Assembly (NCBI RefSeq): GCF_025370935.1
Contig: NC_133483.1
Span: 3,836,936 to 3,900,935 of the forward strand
DNA: 64,000 nucleotides
DNA from: Choristoneura fumiferana
Lineage: Eukaryota > Arthropoda > Insecta > Lepidoptera > Tortricidae
Direction: 5' to 3'
In this document: positions 24,801 to 30,180 of the stretch, piece by piece
Numbering within the stretch: the stretch's first letter is position 1
Layout of the letters: each line of letters opens with the position of its first letter
Made by a program: the position numbers and the translations under genes
Notes under the pieces: model-generated
Told to the model about the DNA's origin: nothing
Databases searched by the model: none
What the model saw: only the letters and a program-made list of their open reading frames with translations

Positions 24801-27800
24801 CACGACCTGCTGCTTGAGAGGCAATAGGTCAAACCACTAGGCCACCACGGATTTAACACATAAAAAAACATAATATTTGCTCATATTACGTCTACGAACG
24901 TGGCCTGACCTAGGGTTAAAAGTGCTTGGTTGTTCTTGCCCAATTAATTTTCTTGCATGACCGTATTACATTGTATATTTATTTGAGATCAAAAGTCAAT
25001 GAGGGCTATCGCGTATGAATTCGCCGTTAGAGGCGCTAGTGTAGCGTGAGGTCTCCGAAATGTCAAATCTCATAGTTTTTGGGTGAGCTACGCGGGTTTA
25101 TTTATAATTAGTATAATTTTGTGAATATTTTGCATTACCTGAAATTAATTATGGCAATTATACGATAAGGGGCAATTAATGTCTGTGTTTTGAGACAGTT
25201 TTGCCTTTCGACAACTTTTGTCCTCCCTTTTTTTCCGAACAAAACGGGACTACGCAAGACTGTGGTTGCTCGATATTTTTATGGTACGGTTTTAAGGTGT
25301 ATTAAATATGATTTTAATCTAAAGTTTGTTTTCACGCCCGTAATAACAGACTTTGAAAGCCACACTTAAAAACCTCACGCAACAGTGGCGCCATCTAGAA
25401 AGACAAAAAACGATAGCCCTCATTAAACTTATAATTTGCTCGGAAATTTCTATCGCAACTATATTCGCACCCGTTAGAGCGTATCTAATGTTTTTTCAAC
25501 TATACACAGACGAACTTTACTGACTAATAATCATTAGCAAAGCTCGCCTGTCGAACACACCGCGTAGCCAGTGCAGCTGCTTGCATTAGTTTATTTGATT
25601 CACAAACTCACGTGGTTAAAAACCGCGGCGGTTTTTCCGTAGTGCGGCCTAGGCCCTACTCCGTGCATAGCTGTATGCGGCGGCAGTGTGATAATCGCCT
25701 TATGTGTTGTGACAGACGCGCACGCGCCGGCCAGCCTGTTGAAGCTGTGGTACCGCGAGCTGTACGAGCCGCTAATCCCGGACGCGCTGTACGGGCCCTG
25801 CGTCGCCGCCGGCTGCGACTACAGCGCCGCCACGCGCGCGCTGCAGCGCCTGCCGCCGCTCAACAGGCTGGTGAGTGCCCCGTACTGAGTGTGCCGCCCG
25901 CACCAGAGAGTGTGCCGCCGGCACCAGTGAGTGTGCCGCCCGCACCAGTGAGTGTGCCGCCCGCACCAGTGAGTGTGCCGCCCGCACCAGTGAGTGTGCC
26001 GCCCGCACCAGTGAGTGTGCCGCCCGCACCAGTGAGTGTGCCGCCCGCACCAGTGAGTGTGCCGCCCGCACCAGTGAGTGTGCCGCCCGCACCAGTGAGT
26101 GTGCCGCCCGCACCAGTGAGTGTGCCGCCCGCACCAGTGAGTGTGCCGCCCGCACCAGTGAGTGTGCCGCCCGCACCAGTGAGTGTGCCGCCCGCACCAG
26201 TGAGTGTGCCGCCCGCACCAGTGAGTGTGCCGCCCGCACCAGTGAGTGTGCCTTCCGCACCAGTGAGTTTGCCTTCCGCACCAGTGAGTGTGCCGCCAGC
26301 AAGCTGGACTAATTCGGATTAGCGATTCGATTTGAAAACAGTACGGTGATGCTGCCGCTAAAGGTATGATAGATAAGACACCGAATTTTGCTCGCACATA
26401 AAATGTCGATCAGGTTCGCTATTTTCGCTCCTCACAACACTGCATCCTGTATGCATTTGGTTGCGTAAGACACTTAAAACAGGTAGCGACCGCCCAAGAT
26501 CTTATCTAAACACAAATTGTCCTTTTCGATAAAGTCATTCGGAATTGAAGCTACTTAAGCTGCGTTTCCACCAATAATGTGCGAAGACATGTTGCGAGGA
26601 ATGTGTTTTTCATTAACCAATAGAAACGCTACATTTACCTCGCCTTGCTCCGCTCAGCTGTTTCCACCAGAGATGTACTGTGCGAGGCGAAGTAAATAAA
26701 GCGTTTCTATTGGTTAATGAAAAACATATTCCTCGCAACACGGGCGAGGGTTCGCACATTATTGGTGGAAGCGATGCTTTAGTAGAAGACTTTATTTGAA
26801 AAAAACGTACCGTAAAACGGGGTAAAGGGATTGCGGGGGGAGTAGGGATAGAATAGTAGATTGTTGCACCAAACAGAAAGTTATTTATTATTGCACCGAG
26901 TGCCGATTTGGAGATTTAAAAAGCACGAGGGCAATATAAATTACTTAATAAAGGTGCATAATCTGCTTTTCTTTCAACTATTACAGGAATAGTAGACGAA
27001 AAAAAAACTCATGCTAAGGTTATCGCGAATTTGTTTTTTTTTTTTTAATTTCTTACTTTTTTTTGGCAGAGTTAGTTGCCAGTATAGCAGGTATTTTTAC
27101 CCGCGATCTGTCAAATTTCAGATGGGCACCAGGTTGGCCAACCAAACACACAAGTTTTTTTTATATACTGCTACTTACTGTTTTTTGGCAGGATCGGTAG
27201 CAACAATTTTTTGTACGCAATCTGTCAAATATCATAAGACCGTCAGGTTGAGCAACCAAACACTAGATTTTTTACACTATACAGGCTAATTTTATAGCAA
27301 AAATACTTGTGTTGCCTCTTTGTTGGTGCAATTTAAAAATATCTAAAACAATGCAATAAAGGATTTTCATACATTTTTTCTGCTCTAGAGCAGAAAAGTC
27401 CCGCTTTGTGCTGGGGATCGATCGATCGATCGATCTCAATTTATAATCCTAATAAATACTACTCATAAAAATAATATCTACCAGTTTTTCTTCGCTTGTC
27501 CAAAGTACTTCCGAATTCCCACCCTAATACTTAAGACAACCTTACAAAAACAAGTAGGTATTTAGTAGTTCATCTATTCTAAAGATCTCGTTTTTCTTCA
27601 TGAAAGTGACAATTGTGACACAATATTCCCGAAATTATACAAAAAAATTACCTTAGCACACCATTTAGTCGAATCGACACTGAATATCGATATCCGCTAC
27701 ATCACTATTTAATTTTGTCGAACCCTGGTAACCCTGTAACTGTCATTGACTTGTCAATTTAGTCTCACGAATTATGGCGTCGACCATAAGTGTTTATAAT

Positions 27801-29741
27801 CATTATTGAACTATTTATAAAATTCATACTACTGGAACATTTTTTATCTATAACAATTTTGTCCCTACTCACCCCGTTTTACGGTAACTAAATTAAACGG
27901 GATATACAACGATTCGTCACAAACCTATTTCGGCGTGGACAAAACGGACTTATAAGTATATTAAAAGTTTTTTTACATTATTTGTTTTTAACTGTTCCTC
28001 GTTCCTGTGACTATAAGTTACAAGGTCAACATTATTTCCTAAAACCTTCATTAACCCATAAAAGAAACTACAAGTATGCGCATGATGATTGATAACTATA
28101 CTTCAATCTATAAACGAGACATCACTACAATTGACTATACATGTACAAGCTTAGTTAAAGGACTTGATTTCAACGGACAGCGGAACAAATGTTTTAACGT
28201 CATTCGGTGCAAATGGAGAATGGACAACTCTGAAATCATATAGGTATACGTCAAAGCAGAAAAATGACAATATGAAATACATCAACAAGGAGAACTGTCC
28301 ATCCAGAACTTCGTAGAAAATGGAATATTGTCCCATGGTAAAATTGACAAATTTGGTATACGCAGAAAAAAAGCTACCAATTGTATTTAAGTATACTCAG
28401 AAGTATGTTCCACCCGTAATCATTCGTTTGTGCCTGTATTCTAAGTTTTGGCCTTGATTTAGACGACATTCGCTTATTGCGTATTTAATTTTGCTCCTAA
28501 TTTATATAATGGACAATATTAGATTGGGGTTTAATTATTTTACAACAAAAATGAATTTGGTTGTAAATATTTTTCAGCACGATTAAATTTTGATAAAATT
28601 CACTTTGGATGTTGTTAATTTTGGTCCGAATTTAAAATGTTCAATTCAAGTGGACGATTTTACATTTGCACCGACTGACAGTAAATGGAACGAATTAATA
28701 TGCAACGCATGAGACACGACGTCACGTCAACTTTAATCGGTGCTCTGACCTTAGCTCGCGTCATACCAGTTGACAGACATGGCGAAACTGCAAATGCATC
28801 GGATGCAGGTAGTGACGAGTGACGACTTGTAATTCCCAGCAAGGTGACGCTGTGTCTATGTCACAGAAACTGGAATAATCGAGTTGATTGGCAGGTTTCG
28901 ATTACGCCGTTCGGACTAATTGATCTAATGGATATTCATTGAACGTGTTGGAAACGGTTCCGTGAATGTTTTTTTATACATTTTATTTACTTATTCTAAA
29001 ATGGATAAATTCAGGGAAGACGAACTTTGACGCCTACTGTCAATATATCTTATTATTCAAAAGCGACAACTCCACATCATCGGATGACAAGCAAAAGTCA
29101 CTAACTGCATAAAAAAGTGGAATATTAACCTTACGATGCTATGCATAAGTTTGATTATCCCTTTTGACTTTAGGTGGTAATTAGTGACTTTTGCTTGTCA
29201 CCCGACGATGTTTTCGGAACAGCTCGAAAGGATGGTTGGTTTTTATTTTAAAGAACATTTCTGCATCTAGATTAAGATACATTTTGAAATATGGTTCTTT
29301 TGAGAGAAACGTGAAAGTAGAACTATTTTAGAAACGTTAAGAATTTTGCGTTATAGCATGCCTTTTTTAGAGCAGTTTTTAAAATTAAAGAAAACCACCT
29401 TATAGAGAACCAAGAACAAGTCGGCGACATGTTCATTTTTGTGCACTTATTTGAGAGATTTAAACCCCTAAATGTGAACCAAAAAGAATTAGTTACAAAA
29501 TTGATTCCTGTTACAGGTATTAACGTATCTAATAAGCTTCCTGCAGCAGTTCACCACACCAGAAGTGGTAAGTCAAACCAAAATGGACTCAGCGAACTTG
29601 GCGATGGTTTTCGCGCCAAACTGTTTGCGCTGCACCTCGCAGGACCCTCGCGTCATACTGGAGAACGCCCGCAAAGAGATGACCTTCCTCAAGACTCTGA
29701 TCACGAACTTGGACACTTCGCACGTCCAGGACCTTCTGTGA
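3829..29741 (+). CDS. vilse: ARHGAP39 / vilse Rho GTPase-activating protein, complete, 22 exons
   Basis: Rho-family GTPase-activating protein. In flies the orthologue acts on Rac downstream of Robo in axon and tracheal guidance (family knowledge). Exons: 3829-3842, 4031-4121, 4667-4759, 5369-5497, 6902-7044, 7329-7449, 9876-9987, 10098-10207, 10461-10559, 11281-11411, 11627-11776, 12897-13027, 13991-14107, 16210-16362, 17122-17405, 18103-18325, 19986-20191, 21959-22151, 23075-23206, 23675-23915, 25716-25870, 29517-29741. Every junction is GT-AG and phases agree, except that exon 16 is one base out of frame. The product is about 1,083 residues: WW domains at about 6-72, a low-complexity linker at about 73-680, MyTH4 at about 685-840 and RhoGAP at about 885-1083 with the arginine finger near residue 930. 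The length and the sequence at both ends match animal ARHGAP39. ATG 3829 is chosen because it gives MSSE joined in phase to RVEWVEIIEP. Confidence 0.95.
4031..4121 (+). CDS. vilse: ARHGAP39 exon 2 (WW domain 1)
   Basis: Acceptor TTCCAG, donor GAG|GTAATG. It encodes the first WW domain, with VEWVEIIEP at the first Trp and GECVWDPP at the second Trp and Pro. This is near-identical to the vertebrate ARHGAP39 N-terminus. Confidence 0.95.
4408..4535. repeat. 64-bp tandem duplication in intron 2
   Basis: Two near-identical units (from 4408 and from 4472) sharing ACACTAGAACCTTT and ATGTCATAATATTGTATT. Confidence 0.9.
4667..4759 (+). CDS. vilse: ARHGAP39 exon 3 (start of WW domain 2)
   Basis: Phase 0, acceptor TTCTAG, donor CAG|GTATGT. 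It encodes GVKVKRTDSSQWWELFD and then the aromatic run FYYYNASTQ, the ligand-binding core of the second WW domain. Confidence 0.95.
5369..5497 (+). CDS. vilse: ARHGAP39 exon 4 (end of WW domain 2)
   Basis: Acceptor GTTACAG, donor CAG|GTAAAT. TTVWHRP supplies the closing Trp and Pro of WW2. The following CDIIPLAKLQTLKQNT is a conserved signature after WW2 in ARHGAP39. Confidence 0.95.
5627..5863 (-). mobile_element. tRNA-derived SINE, family B
   Basis: Read on the minus strand, the head is tRNA-like: box A as GGCCAAGTGGTTAGAGAACC and box B as GGGTTCGATTCCC. A conserved body follows, ending TTGGTGTCAAGTGTCCCATG. Other copies at 19199, 20882, 62682, 42171 and 43366 share this body. Confidence 0.85.
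6042..6160 (-). mobile_element. Truncated SINE, family A (3' part)
   Basis: It carries the diagnostic 3' segment (ATACGTCCCATTGCTGGGCA, GGCCCAGTGCGAATTGGGAA) seen in the full copies at 8089 and 24549. The tRNA-like head is missing. Confidence 0.8.
6300..6547. mobile_element. Foldback MITE, GGGCCCC ends
   Basis: Imperfect inverted repeat about 248 bp long. The left end GGTACGATTCGTCTGTACGA is mirrored at the right end (TCGTACAGACGAATCGTACC), and both termini carry GGGCCCC or GGGCCC. Internal TACGATT/AATCGT motifs repeat. No coding capacity. Confidence 0.8.
6615..6875 (+). repeat. Interspersed repeat fragment, possibly Helitron-like
   Basis: Matches a repeat seen elsewhere in the window (for example 18691-18830 and within 56682-57331): GGAATAACACATAGGCTAC, ATCCCGATATT-like text, and a GCGAAGCC-GTGG end near CTAGT. 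The class is uncertain. It ends about 27 bases before exon 5. Confidence 0.5.
6902..7044 (+). CDS. vilse: ARHGAP39 exon 5 (linker)
   Basis: Acceptor ACGCAG, donor ATAG|GTAACC, phase 0 to 2. It encodes a Ser/Val/Pro-rich linker (VPSLIDPVSSNGNSM at its start, TSPVRTRRSHYHH at its end). The intron upstream is almost entirely interspersed repeat up to about 30 bases from this acceptor. Confidence 0.9.
7329..7449 (+). CDS. vilse: ARHGAP39 exon 6 (linker)
   Basis: Acceptor ATACAG, donor CAG|GTAAAT, phase 2 to 0. It encodes a charged Ser-rich segment containing RHTDSGRSSDSSISSAQRRK, likely disordered. Confidence 0.9.
7490..7586 (+). mobile_element. Non-LTR element 3' tail fragment
   Basis: It ends in TGTACAATAAAGAGTAATTG followed by short ATTGT repeats, the same terminus as at 21585, 39340 and 63966. 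A (TA)n tract precedes it at about 7472-7491. Confidence 0.6.
8089..8405 (-). mobile_element. Full-length tRNA-derived SINE, family A
   Basis: On the minus strand the head reads GTGGTGGCCTAGTGGTTTGA (box A) and GGGTTCAAACCCC (box B). A body of about 230 bp follows, then a 3' end CCCAGCAGTGGGACGTATAT-AGGCTGGGATGATGATG. The ATG microsatellite tail and 3' end resemble local RTE elements. Confidence 0.9.
8818..8906. mobile_element. Small palindromic MITE
   Basis: CCGAAGTTCGTATCGTACCG on the left is imperfectly mirrored by GACACAAACTTCGAG on the right, and CCCTCTCGCTC by AGAGGGACCG. A related degenerate copy is at about 17430-17520. Confidence 0.6.
9876..9987 (+). CDS. vilse: ARHGAP39 exon 7 (linker)
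   Basis: Acceptor GTGGCAG, donor TCAG|GTACAT, ends in phase 1. It encodes an Ala-rich start (ELTAAAACGAPVCTPQLRKR) and EKWSPHS. GC-rich against AT-rich introns. Confidence 0.88.
10098..10207 (+). CDS. vilse: ARHGAP39 exon 8 (linker)
   Basis: Acceptor GTTGCAG, donor AAG|GTAAAA, phase 1 to 0. It encodes GLNRSGSFISPRKDASDD and then an HEKYFKSVEST segment. Confidence 0.9.
10240..10420. repeat. Interspersed repeat, possibly Helitron-like
   Basis: Contains TATCGCTATCCCGCGGGAAC, TATGCAATTTTCCGG and GTTTTAGACGTGATGAGGTA, all shared with 46171-46336. The class is not certain. It lies inside intron 8. Confidence 0.55.
10461..10559 (+). CDS. vilse: ARHGAP39 exon 9 (linker)
   Basis: Phase 0 at both ends, acceptor GTTGCAG, donor CAG|GTAATT. 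It encodes a Ser/Pro/Gln-rich stretch (SASPQSPSSPLQKPQPTP), likely disordered. Confidence 0.9.
11281..11411 (+). CDS. vilse: ARHGAP39 exon 10 (linker)
   Basis: Acceptor TTGGCAG, donor ATAG|GTAGGC, phase 0 to 2. It encodes TSAARPSLVSSISLAT and then LERPHALSRHARERYSD. Confidence 0.9.
11627..11776 (+). CDS. vilse: ARHGAP39 exon 11 (linker)
   Basis: Acceptor GTCGCAG, donor CCAG|GTCTGT, phase 2 to 2. It encodes a charged segment with RPDRFEKQAAYSVDKPFRQT and NTPNWHPPREFT. Confidence 0.9.
12897..13027 (+). CDS. vilse: ARHGAP39 exon 12 (linker)
   Basis: Acceptor TTTTGCAG, donor CTG|GTATCT, phase 2 to 1. It encodes a Ser/His-rich stretch with SSKSSVSSGSSKRHDHH and then FMRLASANEQDNMAA. Confidence 0.9.
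13072..13294. mobile_element. Palindromic element, ACAGCTCATTAGA ends
   Basis: The left end ACAGCTCATTAGATCCATCC and right end GGGTGGCTCTAATGAGCTGT mirror each other. The interior has a short GTCCACTCGTTG/CAACGAGTGGAC repeat. No coding capacity. Confidence 0.8.
13398..13782. mobile_element. MITE with 20-bp terminal inverted repeats
   Basis: AGGGTATCCGCTAACTCGCG at 13398 is matched in inverse at 13763-13782. The ends are GC-rich (with CGCGCGGCGTGCT mirrored as AGCACGCCGCG) and the centre is AT-rich. It lies in intron 12, 100 bp after another palindrome. Confidence 0.85.
13991..14107 (+). CDS. vilse: ARHGAP39 exon 13 (linker)
   Basis: Acceptor TTTCACAG, donor CGAC|GTAAGA, phase 1 to 1. It encodes VNYKIKCINLDPPLTEPNL followed by a basic tail. 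The upstream intron carries two adjacent palindromic elements (13072-13294 and 13398-13782). Confidence 0.9.
14585..15115 (+). repeat. Interspersed DNA element, GGTTATCAATTCGG family
   Basis: Shares long stretches with 39595-40250 and, inverted, 44195-44995: ATCAGGATCTGATGATTGGA, AATCGAGGGAACTCTTCAAA, TCCTCGTAATGCATATGGT. The full copy suggests short AACCGACT terminal inverted repeats. A shorter head-only fragment is at 17686-17760. Confidence 0.75.
16210..16362 (+). CDS. vilse: ARHGAP39 exon 14 (acidic linker)
   Basis: Acceptor TGACCAG, donor TCCA|GTAAGG, phase 1 to 1. It encodes an acidic run (ADEDDEEGSPLYCNWD) and DYIIQQAKLSS. Entry and exit in phase 1 with a length divisible by three make it a possible cassette exon; this is inference only. 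Confidence 0.9.
16388..16521. mobile_element. Short MITE after exon 14 donor
   Basis: Perfect 17-bp inverted ends AACCCATATATGCCCAG / CTGGGCATATATGGGTT. It starts 26 bases inside intron 14. Confidence 0.8.
16616..16757. mobile_element. Short MITE, TCGAGGGTATTCTGGC ends
   Basis: Perfect 16-bp inverted ends, TCGAGGGTATTCTGGC and GCCAGAATACCCTCGA, about 140 bp apart. Confidence 0.8.
16790..17010 (+). mobile_element. RTE 3' end fragment
   Basis: Matches the last 180 bases of the element at 60-1950: GACGTCCACCAACG, TTCACGGTAGATGCAGG and GTCCAACAGTGCAGGGCTGA, then an ATG microsatellite tail (about 16990-17005). 5' truncated. Confidence 0.8.
17122..17405 (+). CDS. vilse: ARHGAP39 exon 15 (Ser/Arg/Asp-rich linker)
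   Basis: Acceptor GTTGCAG, donor CGG|GTAAGT, phase 1 to 0. It encodes a Ser-Gly-Arg/Asp-rich stretch with a DDDDGSGVYLPHSY segment and EYMNHGVAYYNTFVGFD. GC-rich relative to its flanks. Confidence 0.92.
18103..18325 (+). CDS. vilse: ARHGAP39 exon 16 (start of MyTH4; one-base frame break)
   Basis: Acceptor AAACAG, donor AAG|GTCAGA. Read in the phase set by exon 15 it begins DRLQSAFVCQTSSLGGG and meets a TAG at about 18222. Read in the phase required by exon 17 it ends PPVEQDIEIFAKDHLNFN, the start of the MyTH4 domain. The length of 223 is one more than a multiple of three. The switch must fall in the G/C tract at about 18141-18215. A sequencing or assembly indel is the likeliest cause, because everything downstream stays intact. 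Confidence 0.85.
18461..18690. mobile_element. Foldback element
   Basis: GAGCGGCCAAGGAGATCA on the left is mirrored by TGATCACCTTGGCCGCTC on the right. Inner arms also pair (CGTCACTACTTTGAAAAAAA with AAAGTAGTGACG). About 230 bp, no coding capacity. Confidence 0.75.
19199..19925 (+). mobile_element. SINE family B split by later insertions
   Basis: The head (box A as GGCCAAGTGGTCAGAGAACC, box B as GGGTTCGATCCC) runs 19199-19336. The body resumes at about 19806 (ATCTATATAAGTATGTTTATCC) and ends GTCAAGTGTCCCATGATATT at 19912. About 470 bp of other repeat lies between, including an RTE fragment on the minus strand (about 19495-19620, encoding VGRPPTRWSDDLVKIAGSRW) and a segment shared with 31540-31650. 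Confidence 0.75.
19986..20191 (+). CDS. vilse: ARHGAP39 exon 17 (MyTH4)
   Basis: Acceptor CCCCAG, donor GAAAA|GTAAGT, phase 0 to 2. It encodes VRDMLSWTSSSISAPM and LFRLVQIYMGDRKARPGM, strongly conserved MyTH4 helices that bind microtubule or kinase partners in this family. Confidence 0.95.
20208..20665 (+). repeat. Interspersed repeat with AGGGTTCCG and GCCGGTTTTTT ends
   Basis: Begins TTTTTTAGGGTTCCGTACTC and ends CTCGCACTTGGCCGGTTTTT. Its inner GGCCGCTATAACAACAA segment recurs at 53755. The ends resemble the family at 40778, but the core differs. Confidence 0.7.
20725..20881 (+). mobile_element. RTE 3' end fragment abutting a SINE
   Basis: A degenerate RTE tail (TGGACTGACGACATTGTGGG, ATTCAGTGGACGTCTTCCGG) ends in GATGATGATGAC at 20881. 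SINE B begins directly after it. Confidence 0.7.
20882..21232 (+). mobile_element. tRNA-derived SINE, family B
   Basis: tRNA-like head with GGCCAAGTGGTTAGAGAACC and GGGTTCGATTCCC, then the family body. About 90 bp of AT-rich sequence interrupts the body before GGGACTGGGTCAATTAGTGT and the end at GTCCCATGATCTTTATTTAT. Confidence 0.8.
21959..22151 (+). CDS. vilse: ARHGAP39 exon 18 (MyTH4)
   Basis: Acceptor TTTGTAG, donor GAG|GTAAGA, phase 2 to 0. It encodes the diagnostic MyTH4 core LRDELYVQLCRQTTENPL and RGWELLAVCLAFVPPSP. Confidence 0.96.
22180..22440 (-). mobile_element. RTE fragment (minus strand)
   Basis: Inverse match to about 1640-1890 of the first element: shared TCTGTATCCACCGTGAACC, ATCTCGTTGGACGTCCT and GGCTATGTCAGTGACCCTCG on the plus strand. 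It begins about 30 bases after the exon 18 donor. Confidence 0.8.
22474..22782 (+). mobile_element. Full-length SINE A with 12-bp target duplication
   Basis: Head GTGGTGGCCGAGTGGTTTGA, box B GGGTTCAAACCCC, 3' end AGGCTGGGATGATGATG. Flanked by ACATGTATCTTA at 22462-22473 and 22783-22794, a clear target-site duplication. This shows L1/RTE-type retroposition. Confidence 0.93.
23075..23206 (+). CDS. vilse: ARHGAP39 exon 19 (MyTH4 to RhoGAP link)
   Basis: Acceptor CGTCAG, donor AGG|GTGAGC, phase 0. It encodes VSHYAGVACKRLERIGFGG and RKPTTEDIDQAR, the conserved linker between the MyTH4 and RhoGAP domains. Confidence 0.94.
23530..23642. mobile_element. Palindromic MITE before exon 20
   Basis: CTTTTGAACGCCACAGT and its inverse ACTGTGGCGTTCAAAAG bound about 113 bp, 32 bases upstream of exon 20. 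It lies close to where the branch point of intron 19 should be. Confidence 0.8.
23675..23915 (+). CDS. vilse: ARHGAP39 exon 20 (RhoGAP, arginine finger)
   Basis: Acceptor CCACAG, donor ACTG|GTGAGT, phase 0 to 1. It encodes FGNTLSEVM, QLPWVQVALSQQVLALNG and TEGIFRVSADVDEVNALK. The Arg in GIFR is the catalytic arginine finger. Confidence 0.96.
24549..24850 (-). mobile_element. Full-length SINE A (minus strand)
   Basis: Same architecture as 8089-8405. The short direct repeat AAAAAACATAAT flanks it at about 24537-24548 and 24863-24874, a likely target-site duplication. An older SINE-like remnant lies just upstream (about 24240-24340). Confidence 0.88.
24998..25424. mobile_element. MITE, GAGGGCTATCG ends (copy 1)
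   Basis: Terminal inverted repeats AATGAGGGCTATCG / CGATAGCCCTCATT. The interior is near-identical to 42466-42890, including GTAGCGTGAGGTCTCCGAAA and TTAATTATGGCAA. About 427 bp, no transposase. Confidence 0.88.
25716..25870 (+). CDS. vilse: ARHGAP39 exon 21 (RhoGAP)
   Basis: Acceptor TGACAG, donor CTG|GTGAGT, phase 1 to 0. It encodes APASLLKLWYRELYEPLIPD, the second RhoGAP core block, and RLPPLNRL. The donor is followed at once by a 21-bp minisatellite carrying the same donor motif. An in-frame TGA at 25886-25888 lies 15 bases past the donor. Confidence 0.95.
25889..26300 (+). repeat. 21-bp minisatellite at the start of intron 21
   Basis: About 19 head-to-tail units, most identical, each made of GTGAGTGTG plus CCGCCCGCACCA; the last three carry small changes. 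It begins 18 bases after the exon 21 donor. Each unit contains GTGAGTG, the same first seven intron bases as the genuine donor at 25871. Because 21 is divisible by three and the unit lacks stops in most frames, it produces long artefactual open frames on both strands. Confidence 0.95.
26562..26773. mobile_element. Palindromic MITE
   Basis: TTTCCACCAATAATGTGCGA is mirrored by TCGCACATTATTGGTGGAA. Inner arms (CATTAACCAATAGAAACGC / GCGTTTCTATTGGTTAATG) also pair, so most of the element can fold on itself. Confidence 0.88.
26808..27887. mobile_element. 1.08-kb element with ACCGTAAAACGGGGT ends
   Basis: ACCGTAAAACGGGGT at the left and ACCCCGTTTTACGGT at the right; the match extends weakly into GTAGGGATAG / CTACTC text. 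The interior has a diverged direct repeat (about 27065-27150 and 27185-27270, both with CAATCTGTCAAAT-like and CCAACCAAACAC text) and a GATC run at 27417-27437. No transposase seen. Confidence 0.75.
29074..29210. mobile_element. Palindromic MITE in intron 21
   Basis: CGGATGACAAGCAAAAGTCA is mirrored by TGACTTTTGCTTGTCACCCG. About 137 bp. Confidence 0.75.
29517..29741 (+). CDS. vilse: ARHGAP39 exon 22 (RhoGAP end, stop)
   Basis: Acceptor GTTACAG, phase 0, stop TGA at 29739-29741. It encodes VLTYLISFLQQFTTPEVV, TKMDSANLAMVFAPNCLRC (containing the conserved RhoGAP Asn) and the C-terminus LITNLDTSHVQDLL, matching the family terminus. Confidence 0.95.
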   Translation, partial: VLTYLISFLQQFTTPEVVSQTKMDSANLAMVFAPNCLRCTSQDPRVILENARKEMTFLKTLITNLDTSHVQDLL

Positions 29742-30180
29742 CCGATGAATCTCAGCTATTGCAACAACAATCTTGCTGCGGGAAGGTAGACTGATTTATC
29801 GTCGTACAAACTACTCGGTAGCAATATGTTTGTACATTTATCGTGCTATCGGCTAACGATGAAACGACGTAGAGCGGCGGCTAACCGCTCTAATAAATAT
29901 CATGTGTAGTTTGAACGCACACCACGTTTGAATAATCAATGTCTAGTCTGTTTGATTTGATAACTTTGTGAGTTTACGAAGAGCTAAAATAACTGTTGTA
30001 AATTGATGACGCGAACGTGGCGTCCGTTGAAGCAAAACTAGGCAACTTCCCGAATTCCCTTAATGATATTTGACATTCTTGTATATTTTTTGTATTTTTC
30101 TATGGTATGTGGTAATTTTATTTGGTTGTATCCAAAGATATTTAATAAAATGTGATTTTAATTACATTAGAATTTGAGCT
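29742..30180 (+). other. Probable 3' untranslated region of ARHGAP39
   Basis: AT-rich, no coding signal. AATAAA hexamers occur at 29892-29897 and 30144-30149, the second followed by a T-rich stretch. Either could set the transcript end; the true end is unknown. Confidence 0.5.

Noticed and set aside
25889..26300. Regular array resembling a CRISPR
   Set aside because: The units are contiguous with no variable spacers, and the sequence is animal DNA; it is a minisatellite.
25612..26397. Long open frames of 145-236 residues on both strands with a 7-residue repeat
   Set aside because: They are produced by the 21-bp minisatellite, whose unit length is divisible by three and lacks stops. No start, splice or family support.
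29429..29794. 121-residue frame over the last RhoGAP exon
   Set aside because: It is in the wrong frame; the real coding frame is the exon 29517-29741.
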